Shown here: positions 1 to 5,285 of the stretch, piece by piece
Position numbering within the stretch: position 1 is the first letter of the stretch
How the letters are laid out: each line of letters begins with the position of its first letter
From: Gammaproteobacteria bacterium
GTDB lineage: Bacteria > Pseudomonadota > Gammaproteobacteria > Burkholderiales > Burkholderiaceae_C
Direction of reading: 5' to 3'
Length of the DNA stretch: 5,285 nucleotides
Assembly (NCBI GenBank): GCA_018903185.1
Contig: JAHIQV010000308.1
Coordinates: 1-5,285, forward strand
Notes under the pieces: generated by a model
The model's input: the letters and a program-made list of their open reading frames with translations, nothing else
What the model was told of the DNA's origin: nothing
Databases searched by the model: none
Program-made: the position numbers and the translations under genes

Positions 1-1401
1 CACCATCACTTCATCGAGCGCGCCACGCTGCTGCGCCTCCAGGATCATGCGGCCCACGCGGGGATCGAGCGGCAGGCGCGAGAGCGTCTGGCCGATGGGT
101 GTGAGCTCGTTGGCTTCGTCCACCGCGCCCAGTTCGGAGAGCAGCTGGTAGCCGTCGACGATGGCGCGCTTTTGCGGCGCTTCGATGAAGGCGAAGTCCT
201 CCACCGCGCCCAGGCGCAGCGCCTTCATGCGCAGGATCACGCCCGCGAGCGAGCTGCGCAGGATCTCGGGGTCGGTGAAGGCCGGTCGGCCGTTGAAGCC
301 GGCCTCGTCGTAGAGCCGGATGCAGATGCCATCGGCCACGCGGCCGCAGCGGCCCGCGCGCTGGTTGGCCGCCGCCCGGCTGATGGGCTCCACCATGAGC
401 TGCTCGACCTTCTGGCGGAAGCTGTAGCGCTTCACGCGCGCCGTGCCCGCGTCGATCACATAACGGATGCCCGGCACGGTGAGCGAGGTTTCGGCGACGT
501 TGGTCGAGAGCACGATGCGCCGGCCGCTGTGATCCTGGAAGATGCGGTCCTGCTCGGCCTGCGACAGGCGCGCAAACAGCGGCAGCACCTCGGCGTTGCG
601 CAGCGTGGGAATGTGGCTGAGGTGCTTGCGCAGGTGGTCGGCGGCTTCGCGGATCTCACGTTCGCCGGGCAGGAAGATCAGAATGTCGCCGCCCTGCGGT
701 GTGCGCCACAACTCGTCCACACCATCGGCGATCGCGTTGTTGAGGTCGTAGTCGCGGCTCTCTTCAAATGGCCGGTAGCGCACCTCCACCGGGAAGGTGC
801 GGCCAGACACCTGGATGACCGGCGCTGGACCGCGTTGGGAGGCGAAGTACTGCGCAAACCGGTCCGCGTCGATGGTCGCCGATGTCACCACCACCTTCAG
901 GTCCGGCCGGCGCGGCAGCAGCTGGCGCAGGTAACCGAGCAGGAAGTCGATGTTCAGGCTGCGTTCGTGCGCCTCGTCGATGATGATGGTGTCGTAGGCG
1001 CGCAGGTCCGGGTCGGTCTGCGTCTCGGCGAGCAGGATGCCGTCGGTCATGAGCTTGACCGAGGCGTCCTTGGAGAGCCGGTCCTGGAAGCGCACCTTGA
1101 AGCCCACCACATCGCCCAGCGGCGTCTTCAGCTCCTCGGCAATGCGCTTGGCCACGCTGGAAGCGGCGATGCGCCGCGGCTGCGTGTGGCCGATCCATTG
1201 CGGGCGCTGGCCTGGTTTGGCGTTGAGCTTGCCGCGGCCCATCTGCAGCGCGATCTTGGGCAGTTGCGTGGTCTTGCCCGAGCCGGTTTCGCCGCAGACG
1301 ATGACCACCTGGTGCTCACGCATGGCGGCCTCGATCTCGTCCCGGCGGGCGGAGACGGGCAGGGACTCGGGGAATTCAATGTGCAGCGGCGTGGAGGACA
1401 A
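1..1401 (-). CDS. hrpA: ATP-dependent RNA helicase HrpA, DEAH-box family (N-terminal 467 codons; 3' end outside window)
   Basis: A cytoplasmic NTP-dependent 3'-5' RNA helicase; the E. coli homologue is linked to mRNA processing and rescue of stalled ribosomes. The frame is open from 1401 to the left edge without a stop. Numbering from the TTG at 1401, the superfamily 2 motifs appear in order: Walker A GETGSGKT (37-44), TQPRR (73-77), TDGILL (119-124), DEAH (142-145), SAT (174-176), FLPGERE (243-249), STNVAETS (299-306) and QRAGRCGR (347-354). The helicase core is therefore complete and intact; the winged-helix, ratchet and long C-terminal regions of this roughly 1,300-residue family lie outside. 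An in-frame TGA at 1411-1413 limits the start. The TTG at 1399-1401 has a weak GAAG seven bases upstream; the first in-frame ATG, codon 27, lies only ten residues before Walker A and would trim conserved sequence. The E. coli protein has a longer N-terminus that is absent here. Divergent from argA. Function is very secure, start moderately so. Confidence 0.95.
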   Translation of the reverse strand, partial: MSSTPLHIEFPESLPVSARRDEIEAAMREHQVVIVCGETGSGKTTQLPKIALQMGRGKLNAKPGQRPQWIGHTQPRRIAASSVAKRIAEELKTPLGDVVGFKVRFQDRLSKDASVKLMTDGILLAETQTDPDLRAYDTIIIDEAHERSLNIDFLLGYLRQLLPRRPDLKVVVTSATIDADRFAQYFASQRGPAPVIQVSGRTFPVEVRYRPFEESRDYDLNNAIADGVDELWRTPQGGDILIFLPGEREIREAADHLRKHLSHIPTLRNAEVLPLFARLSQAEQDRIFQDHSGRRIVLSTNVAETSLTVPGIRYVIDAGTARVKRYSFRQKVEQLMVEPISRAAANQRAGRCGRVADGICIRLYDEAGFNGRPAFTDPEILRSSLAGVILRMKALRLGAVEDFAFIEAPQKRAIVDGYQLLSELGAVDEANELTPIGQTLSRLPLDPRVGRMILEAQQRGALDEVMV

Positions 1402-1475
1402 GGGGGAACTTCAGTCAAAATCAGGCAACCGGCAATTATCCGCGCCCTGCCCAACGTCTGACCGCTCCGCTGCCC
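1402..1475. promoter_or_regulatory. Divergent hrpA/argA intergenic spacer, presumed to hold both promoters
   Basis: The 74 bases between the two divergent start codons are visibly more AT-rich than the genes on either side, especially around 1411-1440. On the minus strand GGATAATTG (1441-1433) resembles a sigma-70 -10 element and could serve hrpA, about 35 bases before its start. For argA, TTCAGT (1410-1415) with AATTAT about 18 bases downstream is a weak candidate pair. These are by-eye matches only. No operator or ArgR-type box is recognisable, and argA has no obvious Shine-Dalgarno here. Confidence 0.35.
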
Positions 1476-2816
1476 ATGTCCAACGTCTTCAACTTCACCT
1501 TCGTGCCCTGGTTCCGCTCGGTCGCGCCTTACATCCACAAGCTGCGCGGCAGCACGGTGGTGGTGGGCGTCGCCGGGGAGGCCATCGCGGCCGGCAAGTT
1601 GCCGCTGATCGCGCAAGACCTCGCGCTGATCCAGAGCATGGGCGTGCAGATCGTGCTGGTGCATGGCTTTCGCCCGCAGGTGAATGAACAGCTCCAGGCC
1701 AAGGGCCACGAAGCCAAATACTCCCACGGCATGCGCATCACCGACTCGGTGGCGCTGGACTGCGCGCAGGAAGCCGCCGGCCAGCTGCGCTACGAAATCG
1801 AGGCCGCGTTCAGCCAGGGCCTGCCCAACACGCCCATGGCCGGTGCGACCGTGCGCGTGATCTCGGGCAACTTCATCACCGCGCGCCCGGTGGGCCTGAT
1901 CGACGGCGTGGACTTCATCCACTCCGGCCTGGTGCGCAAGGTGGACACCGAAGGCATCCAGCGCACGCTGGACATGGGCGCCATGGTGCTGCTCTCGCCC
2001 TTCGGTTTTTCACCCACGGGCGAGGCCTTCAACCTCACCATGGAAGACGTGGCCACCTCCATCGCCGTGGCGCTGCAGGCCGACAAGCTGATGTTCCTGA
2101 CCGAGGTGCCGGGTATCCGCCTGGACGCGGCCGACCCGACCAGCGAGATCGACACCGAGCTGCCACTGGCCGACGCGAAAAAGATGCTCACCGCCCTGCC
2201 CTCGGCCGCCCAACCGACCGACACGGCCTTCTACCTGCAGCACTGCATCCGCGCCTGCGAAGGCGGCGTGGAACGCAGCCACATCCTGCCGTTCGCGGTG
2301 GACGGCGCGCTGCTGCTGGAGATCTACACCCACGACGGCATCGGCACCATGGTGGTGGACGAAAAGCTGGAGAGCGTGCGCGAGGCCACCATGGACGACG
2401 TGAGCGGCATCGTGGCGCTGATCGAGCCGTTCGAGAAAGACGGCACGCTGGTCAAGCGCGACCGCACCGAGATCGAACGCGACGCCGGCAACTACACCAT
2501 CATCGAACACGACGGCGTGATCTTCGGCTGCGCTGCGCTCTACCCCTACCCCGAGGCCCGCACCGGCGAAATGGCGGCGCTCACCGTGCTGCCCGACACG
2601 CAGAGCCAGGGCGACGGCGAGCGCCTGCTCAAGCGCATCGAGACCCGTGCCAAGGCCCAGGGCCTTCAGAGCATCTTCGTGCTCACCACGCGCACCATGC
2701 ACTGGTTCCTCAAGCGCGGCTTCGTGCAGGTCAACCCCGACTGGCTGCCCGAGGCGCGCAAGCGGAAATACAACTGGGACCGGAAAAGCCAGGTGCTCGT
2801 GAAAAAAATCGGCTGA
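1476..2816 (+). CDS. argA: Amino-acid N-acetyltransferase (N-acetylglutamate synthase), ArgA
   Basis: Catalyses acetyl-CoA + L-glutamate to N-acetylglutamate, the first step of arginine biosynthesis, in the cytoplasm. The 446 residues show the classical bacterial two-domain layout. An amino-acid-kinase-like domain (about 25-285) carries the signature VLVHGFRPQV starting at residue 60 and the segment SPTGEAFNLT; in this family it binds the arginine feedback inhibitor. A GNAT acetyltransferase domain (about 298-440) carries the acetyl-CoA pyrophosphate-loop motif QSQGDG (376-381, fitting Q-x-x-G-x-G) and the conserved EMAALTV strand before it. Length matches the family (about 440-450). The ATG at 1476 gives the start MSNVFNFTFVPWFR that I recall as conserved in burkholderial ArgA; there is no strong Shine-Dalgarno and no in-frame ATG just upstream. 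The Phe after HG (Gly in E. coli HGGRPQ) looks lineage-typical. Feedback by arginine is expected from the family, not shown by the DNA. No disruption seen. Confidence 0.96.
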   Translation: MSNVFNFTFVPWFRSVAPYIHKLRGSTVVVGVAGEAIAAGKLPLIAQDLALIQSMGVQIVLVHGFRPQVNEQLQAKGHEAKYSHGMRITDSVALDCAQEAAGQLRYEIEAAFSQGLPNTPMAGATVRVISGNFITARPVGLIDGVDFIHSGLVRKVDTEGIQRTLDMGAMVLLSPFGFSPTGEAFNLTMEDVATSIAVALQADKLMFLTEVPGIRLDAADPTSEIDTELPLADAKKMLTALPSAAQPTDTAFYLQHCIRACEGGVERSHILPFAVDGALLLEIYTHDGIGTMVVDEKLESVREATMDDVSGIVALIEPFEKDGTLVKRDRTEIERDAGNYTIIEHDGVIFGCAALYPYPEARTGEMAALTVLPDTQSQGDGERLLKRIETRAKAQGLQSIFVLTTRTMHWFLKRGFVQVNPDWLPEARKRKYNWDRKSQVLVKKIG

Positions 2817-2894
2817 CCCTGTGTATGCGTGATAACAACGGACAACGATCAAGCAACCCCTCCAGCATCTCAACCGACTGGAATGTTTGATGAC

Positions 2895-2899
2895 AGGAG
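2895..2899 (+). promoter_or_regulatory. Shine-Dalgarno of ppk2, decides the start
   Basis: AGGAG sits eight bases before the ATG at 2908, an ideal spacing. It lies inside the longer open frame that would begin at TTG 2887 or ATG 2890. Neither upstream codon has a visible ribosome binding site, so 2908 is preferred. Confidence 0.8.
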
Positions 2900-2907
2900 C
2901 CCAAAAC

Positions 2908-4176
2908 ATGGCCGATCGAAGCACCCCCACCGCCACTGCGCCTGTGTCCGCAAACGGTTCCGGCCATAAACCCGCTGCAAAACCGGCGGCCCGAAAAACC
3001 GCCAAAACCAAAGAGCCTCCGGCAAAAACCATGACCGGAAAAACGGTCAAGACGCGCGTTGCGGCTGTCGAAAAGCCGCGCCGTGCGAAGCTGGGCGACG
3101 TCACCGGCAGCCAGCAACCCCAGCGGATCGCCAGGCTCAGCACGGCAGCGGTCACCGAAGCCCGCCAGCAGGCCAAGTTCGCCGCCGTGCGCGACATCCT
3201 GGGCAAGTCCGATACCAGCAAGAAGCACAAGGCCGAGTCCCTGCGCGCGATCCTCGAAGGCGCCGCCCCGGACGACGCCAAGGCCATCCGCCGGCTGTTG
3301 CGCCAGGAAACCGATGTGGTGCGCAGCAAAGCCATGACTGTCGCCAACCCGGACGAAGTGCTGGCGGCCGACTGGCGCAGTGGCGCCTACCCTTACAAGA
3401 ACCTGCTGTCGCGCAAGGTGTACGAGTCGCAGAAATACCTGCTTCAGGTCGAGCTGCTCAAGCTGCAGGCCTGGGCCAAGGAAACCGGGCAGCGCATCGT
3501 GATCCTGTTCGAAGGGCGCGATGCGGCCGGCAAAGGCGGCACCATCAAACGCATGATGGAACACCTGAACCCGCGCGGCGCGCGCGTGGTGGCGCTGGAA
3601 AAACCCAGCGAGGTCGAACGCGGCCAGTGGTATTTCCAGCGCTATGTGCAGCACCTGCCCACCGCTGGCGAGATCGTGCTGTTCGACCGCAGCTGGTACA
3701 ACCGCGCCGGGGTCGAGCGCGTCATGGGTTTCTGCTCGACCGACGAATACGAGGAGTTCATGCGACAGGCGCCCCAGTTCGAGCGCCAGTTGGTGCGCAG
3801 CGGCGTGCACCTGATCAAGTTCTGGTTCTCGGTCAGCCGCGAAGAGCAGCGCCGCCGCTTCAAAGAGCGCGAGGCCCACCCGCTCAAGCAGTGGAAGCTC
3901 AGCCCGATCGATATGGCCTCGCTCGACAAGTGGAACGACTACACCAAGGCGAAGGAATCCATGTTCTTCGAGACCGACACGGCCGACGCGCCCTGGACGG
4001 TGATCAAGAGCGATTGCAAGAAGCGTGCTCGCCTGAACGCCATGCGCTACGTTCTGCAGAAGCTGCCTTACACCAACAAGGACGCGGCCAACATCGGTTC
4101 GCTGGATTCGTTGATCGTGGGTCGCGCGCACGTGGTGTACGAACGTGGCGAGCGCCCGGGCAACGCGATTCTCTGA
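2908..4176 (+). CDS. ppk2: Polyphosphate kinase 2 family protein (PPK2) with Lys/Ala-rich N-terminal tail
   Basis: PPK2 enzymes transfer phosphate reversibly between inorganic polyphosphate and nucleotides, usually to make ATP or GTP from the diphosphate; the substrate cannot be set from sequence alone. In the 422-residue protein the catalytic domain (about 146-405) has a P-loop GRDAAGKGG (203-211), a Walker B-like DRSWYNRAG (260-268) and the lid segment with FWFSVSREEQ and RFKEREAHPLKQWK, all typical of a one-domain PPK2. Residues 21-61 form a basic, probably disordered tail with ten Lys and four Arg among Ala, Pro and Thr. A charged, probably helical linker (about 70-140) follows. The start at 2908 is chosen for its Shine-Dalgarno; starting at TTG 2887 would add seven residues. 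It lies 91 bases after argA with no clear terminator between, so read-through from argA is possible but no functional link is known. A terminator follows 18 bases after the stop. Family call very secure, class and direction of reaction less so. Confidence 0.94.
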   Translation: MADRSTPTATAPVSANGSGHKPAAKPAARKTAKTKEPPAKTMTGKTVKTRVAAVEKPRRAKLGDVTGSQQPQRIARLSTAAVTEARQQAKFAAVRDILGKSDTSKKHKAESLRAILEGAAPDDAKAIRRLLRQETDVVRSKAMTVANPDEVLAADWRSGAYPYKNLLSRKVYESQKYLLQVELLKLQAWAKETGQRIVILFEGRDAAGKGGTIKRMMEHLNPRGARVVALEKPSEVERGQWYFQRYVQHLPTAGEIVLFDRSWYNRAGVERVMGFCSTDEYEEFMRQAPQFERQLVRSGVHLIKFWFSVSREEQRRRFKEREAHPLKQWKLSPIDMASLDKWNDYTKAKESMFFETDTADAPWTVIKSDCKKRARLNAMRYVLQKLPYTNKDAANIGSLDSLIVGRAHVVYERGERPGNAIL

Positions 4177-4194
4177 GCCTGCTCAGGCGCAGAC

Positions 4195-4223
4195 AAAAAA
4201 ACCGCCCTCAGGCGGCTTTTTTT
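4195..4223. terminator. Bidirectional rho-independent terminator between convergent ppk2 and dsbB
   Basis: A perfect 5-bp stem CCGCC (4202-4206) / GGCGG (4211-4215) closes a CTCA loop. It is flanked by seven A (4195-4201) on the left and seven T (4217-4223) on the right, so each strand ends in a T-run. On the minus strand the T-run follows the stem directly; on the plus strand one unpaired C (4216) separates stem and T-run. It lies 18 bases after the ppk2 stop and 24 bases after the dsbB stop, as expected for a shared terminator. Confidence 0.88.
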
Positions 4224-4247
4224 CGTGTGCGACACACCGGCTTTCGA

Positions 4248-4766
4248 TCAGGCAGACCGAGGGCGCACCAGCAACACCAGGGCCAGCAAGGCAATGGCCG
4301 AGAAGCAAAGAAACGACCAGTTGGCAATGGACAGGCCCAGGAAGGTCCAGTCAATCGCCGAACAATCGCCACTGCCTTTGAAGATCATGGGAATGGCCCG
4401 CTTGAGCGGAAACGACTCGATCATTCCGTAAAAGTCGCGTCCGCAGGTCAGGACCTCGGGCGGATTCCACTGCAACCAGGTCTGCCGCGCGGCCACAAAG
4501 GCGCCGCCCACGGCCAGCGCCCCCATGAGACCGATGCCCACGGCCCTCGACCCCCGCCCGCTCATCGCCGCGGCCAGCGCCGCCGCAAACGCCACCAGGA
4601 TCAGGGCATAGCGCTGCACGATGCACATGGGACAGGGCTCCAGCCCCACCACGTGCTGCAGGTAGATGCCAAAGGCCAGCAGCCCCGCACAGCTGAGGGC
4701 CACAAGGGCCAGCACCCGGCGCGGATGGCGGCTGAACAGGTCAAAAATGGGGGTGGCGAATGTCAC
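4248..4766 (-). CDS. dsbB: Disulfide bond formation protein B (DsbB), inner-membrane quinone-dependent oxidase
   Basis: DsbB reoxidises the periplasmic thiol oxidase DsbA and passes electrons to membrane quinone. The 172 residues fit the family (about 160-180) and its four-helix form: hydrophobic segments at about 17-36, 49-68, 74-93 and 147-167. The first catalytic pair is C45-P-M-C48, followed by Q51-R52, where R52 matches the conserved quinone-interacting Arg after the CxxC motif. The second periplasmic pair is C108 and C135 in the loop before the last helix. Two further cysteines, C26 and C154, lie in predicted membrane segments and are not part of the known relay. The start codon is GTG (4764-4766), supported by AGGA six bases upstream; no in-frame ATG lies nearby upstream. 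It follows fpr on the same strand after about 80 bases and ends at the shared terminator. No sign of damage. DsbA is not in the window. Confidence 0.94.
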   Translation of the reverse strand: MTFATPIFDLFSRHPRRVLALVALSCAGLLAFGIYLQHVVGLEPCPMCIVQRYALILVAFAAALAAAMSGRGSRAVGIGLMGALAVGGAFVAARQTWLQWNPPEVLTCGRDFYGMIESFPLKRAIPMIFKGSGDCSAIDWTFLGLSIANWSFLCFSAIALLALVLLVRPRSA

Positions 4767-4772
4767 GAGATG

Positions 4773-4776
4773 TCCT
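4773..4776 (-). promoter_or_regulatory. Shine-Dalgarno of dsbB, supports a GTG start
   Basis: On the minus strand AGGA lies six bases before the GTG at 4766. There is no in-frame ATG in the upstream spacer, so this site supports the GTG initiation codon. Confidence 0.6.
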
Positions 4777-4786
4777 GAATGTGAAA

Positions 4787-4819
4787 CGAGGCGCCCCGGT
4801 GGACCCGGCCAGCGCCTCG
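4787..4819 (-). terminator. GC-rich hairpin in the fpr-dsbB spacer, possible weak fpr terminator
   Basis: A perfect 8-bp inverted repeat CGAGGCGC (4787-4794) / GCGCCTCG (4812-4819) encloses 17 bases that can themselves pair through CCGG (4796-4799) and CCGG (4805-4808). Reading on the minus strand it starts 26 bases after the intact fpr stop and is followed by only TTT, so it is a poor intrinsic terminator. It ends 20 bases before the dsbB GTG, so it might instead act as a partial terminator or mRNA end-stabilising structure in the dsbB leader. Confidence 0.4.
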
Positions 4820-4845
4820 GAGTTCCAACCTTGACGCGGCTTGGG

Positions 4846-5285
4846 TCAGCTGTCTGCGAAAGCGCGTTCGATCACGAACTGGCCCGGACGCGTGGTGTTG
4901 CCCTCGGCAAAACCGCGCTTTTCGCACAGGGCCTTGAGGTCGCGCAGCATCTAGGGGCTGCCGCAGATCATGACGCGGTCTTCGGCCGGGTTCAGCTCGG
5001 GCAGGCCCAGGTCTTTGGCCACCTGAGCGTTGTCGAGGATCACAGGAATGCGACCCTGGTGCACAAAAGGCTCGCGCGTGACGGTGGGGTAATACAGGAA
5101 CTGCTGCTGCACCATCTCGCCGAGGAACTCGTCCTGCTTGAGCGTGTGTTCCAGCATCTCGCGGTAGGCCAGTTCCTTGACCTCGCGCACACCGTGGATC
5201 AGCACCACCTGTTCGAATTTTTCGTAGGTCTCCGGGTCGCGCACGATGGACAGGAACGGTGCCAGACCGGTGCCGGTGGCCAGCA
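4846..5285 (-). pseudogene. fpr: Ferredoxin/flavodoxin-NADP+ reductase, C-terminal part, interrupted by an in-frame TAG (5' end outside window)
   Basis: Fpr is a cytoplasmic FAD enzyme that moves electrons between NADPH and ferredoxin or flavodoxin. The visible part is the NADP-binding domain: 110 complete codons open from the right edge, starting LATGTGLAPF, the NADP-binding glycine motif, then RDPETYEKF, LIHGVRE and ending MICGSP. At 4951-4953 the frame meets TAG. The next 34 codons in the same frame (from ATG 4950) still read as the normal family C-terminus, including LKALCEKRGF, EGNTTRPGQF and ERAFADS, before a TGA at 4846-4848. In relatives I recall Glu between GSP and ML, so one base change (GAG to TAG) explains the stop. 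A truncated product would lack the C-terminal helix and the strand next to the flavin, so loss of function is likely. A base-call error is an equal alternative; the FAD domain cannot be seen. Family call is secure, broken status moderate. Confidence 0.85.
4951..4953 (-). other. Premature amber codon in fpr
   Basis: CTA on the plus strand is TAG on the minus strand, in frame between GGC-AGC-CCC (Gly-Ser-Pro) and ATG-CTG-CGC (Met-Leu-Arg). An ATG follows the stop directly, which could in principle permit re-initiation to give a 34-residue C-terminal peptide, although no Shine-Dalgarno is evident. Confidence 0.85.

Noticed and set aside
172..1461. Long plus-strand open frame of 429 codons opposite hrpA
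   Set aside because: It is antisense to a motif-complete helicase gene, is rich in Arg/Ala/His/Val as GC-rich shadow frames are, and shows no recognisable domain.
1451..1491. Direct repeat CCAACGTCT just before and just after the argA start
   Set aside because: Only two 9-base copies, one inside coding sequence; too short to separate from chance in this composition.
1653..1682. Phe in the ArgA signature HGFRPQ where E. coli has Gly
   Set aside because: I recall HGF as usual in burkholderial ArgA, so it is lineage variation rather than a lost active-site residue.
1128..1922. Minus-strand open frame of 264 codons crossing the argA-hrpA junction
   Set aside because: It overlaps both real genes and the divergent spacer, and uses a frame different from hrpA.
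2010..4131. Two long minus-strand open frames (2010-3347 and 2731-4131) opposite argA and ppk2
   Set aside because: Both oppose genes with clear catalytic motifs, cross the intergenic spacer, and have shadow-like composition.
3627..4778. Plus-strand open frame of 383 codons spanning the end of ppk2, the terminator and dsbB
   Set aside because: It runs through a clear terminator and antisense to dsbB, overlaps ppk2 in another frame, and is Arg/Gln/His/Pro-rich with no domain.
4951..4953. Amber codon in fpr as a possible pyrrolysine site or recoding signal
   Set aside because: The position is Glu in relatives as I recall them, it is not a catalytic site, no downstream recoding structure is evident, and pyrrolysine is not expected in this lineage.

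Overview
This is a GC-rich window (by eye about two-thirds G+C) with strong G/C third-position preference. Gene content and protein sequence suggest a betaproteobacterium of the order Burkholderiales, most likely a Comamonadaceae relative such as Hydrogenophaga, Acidovorax or Rhodoferax. That placement is inferred from remembered protein families and was not computed. The window is ordinary chromosomal housekeeping sequence. I see no mobile element, CRISPR array, tRNA, rRNA or phage gene.

Layout: (1) 1-1401, minus strand: the N-terminal third of the DEAH-box RNA helicase HrpA, running off the left edge and probably starting at TTG. (2) 1402-1475: a short divergent spacer that must hold both promoters. 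(3) 1476-2816, plus: argA, the fused amino-acid-kinase/GNAT N-acetylglutamate synthase. (4) 2817-2907: a spacer with no clear terminator, ending in a good Shine-Dalgarno. (5) 2908-4176, plus: a PPK2-family polyphosphate kinase with a lysine/alanine-rich N-terminal tail. (6) 4195-4223: a bidirectional hairpin terminator between convergent genes. (7) 4248-4766, minus: dsbB, the inner-membrane oxidase of the disulfide-bond pathway. (8) 4767-4845: a spacer with an 8-bp GC-rich hairpin. (9) 4846-5285, minus: the C-terminal part of ferredoxin/flavodoxin-NADP+ reductase (fpr), running off the right edge and interrupted by an in-frame amber codon at 4951-4953.

The genes do not form one pathway. argA starts arginine biosynthesis, ppk2 handles polyphosphate and nucleotide energy, dsbB and fpr are redox enzymes of different compartments, and hrpA acts on RNA and ribosomes. 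The one real anomaly is the amber codon in fpr, which replaces what family memory says is a glutamate codon (GAG to TAG) while the downstream 34 codons stay intact and family-like. A recent nonsense mutation or a base-call error fits best. I did not find convincing evidence of an undescribed system.
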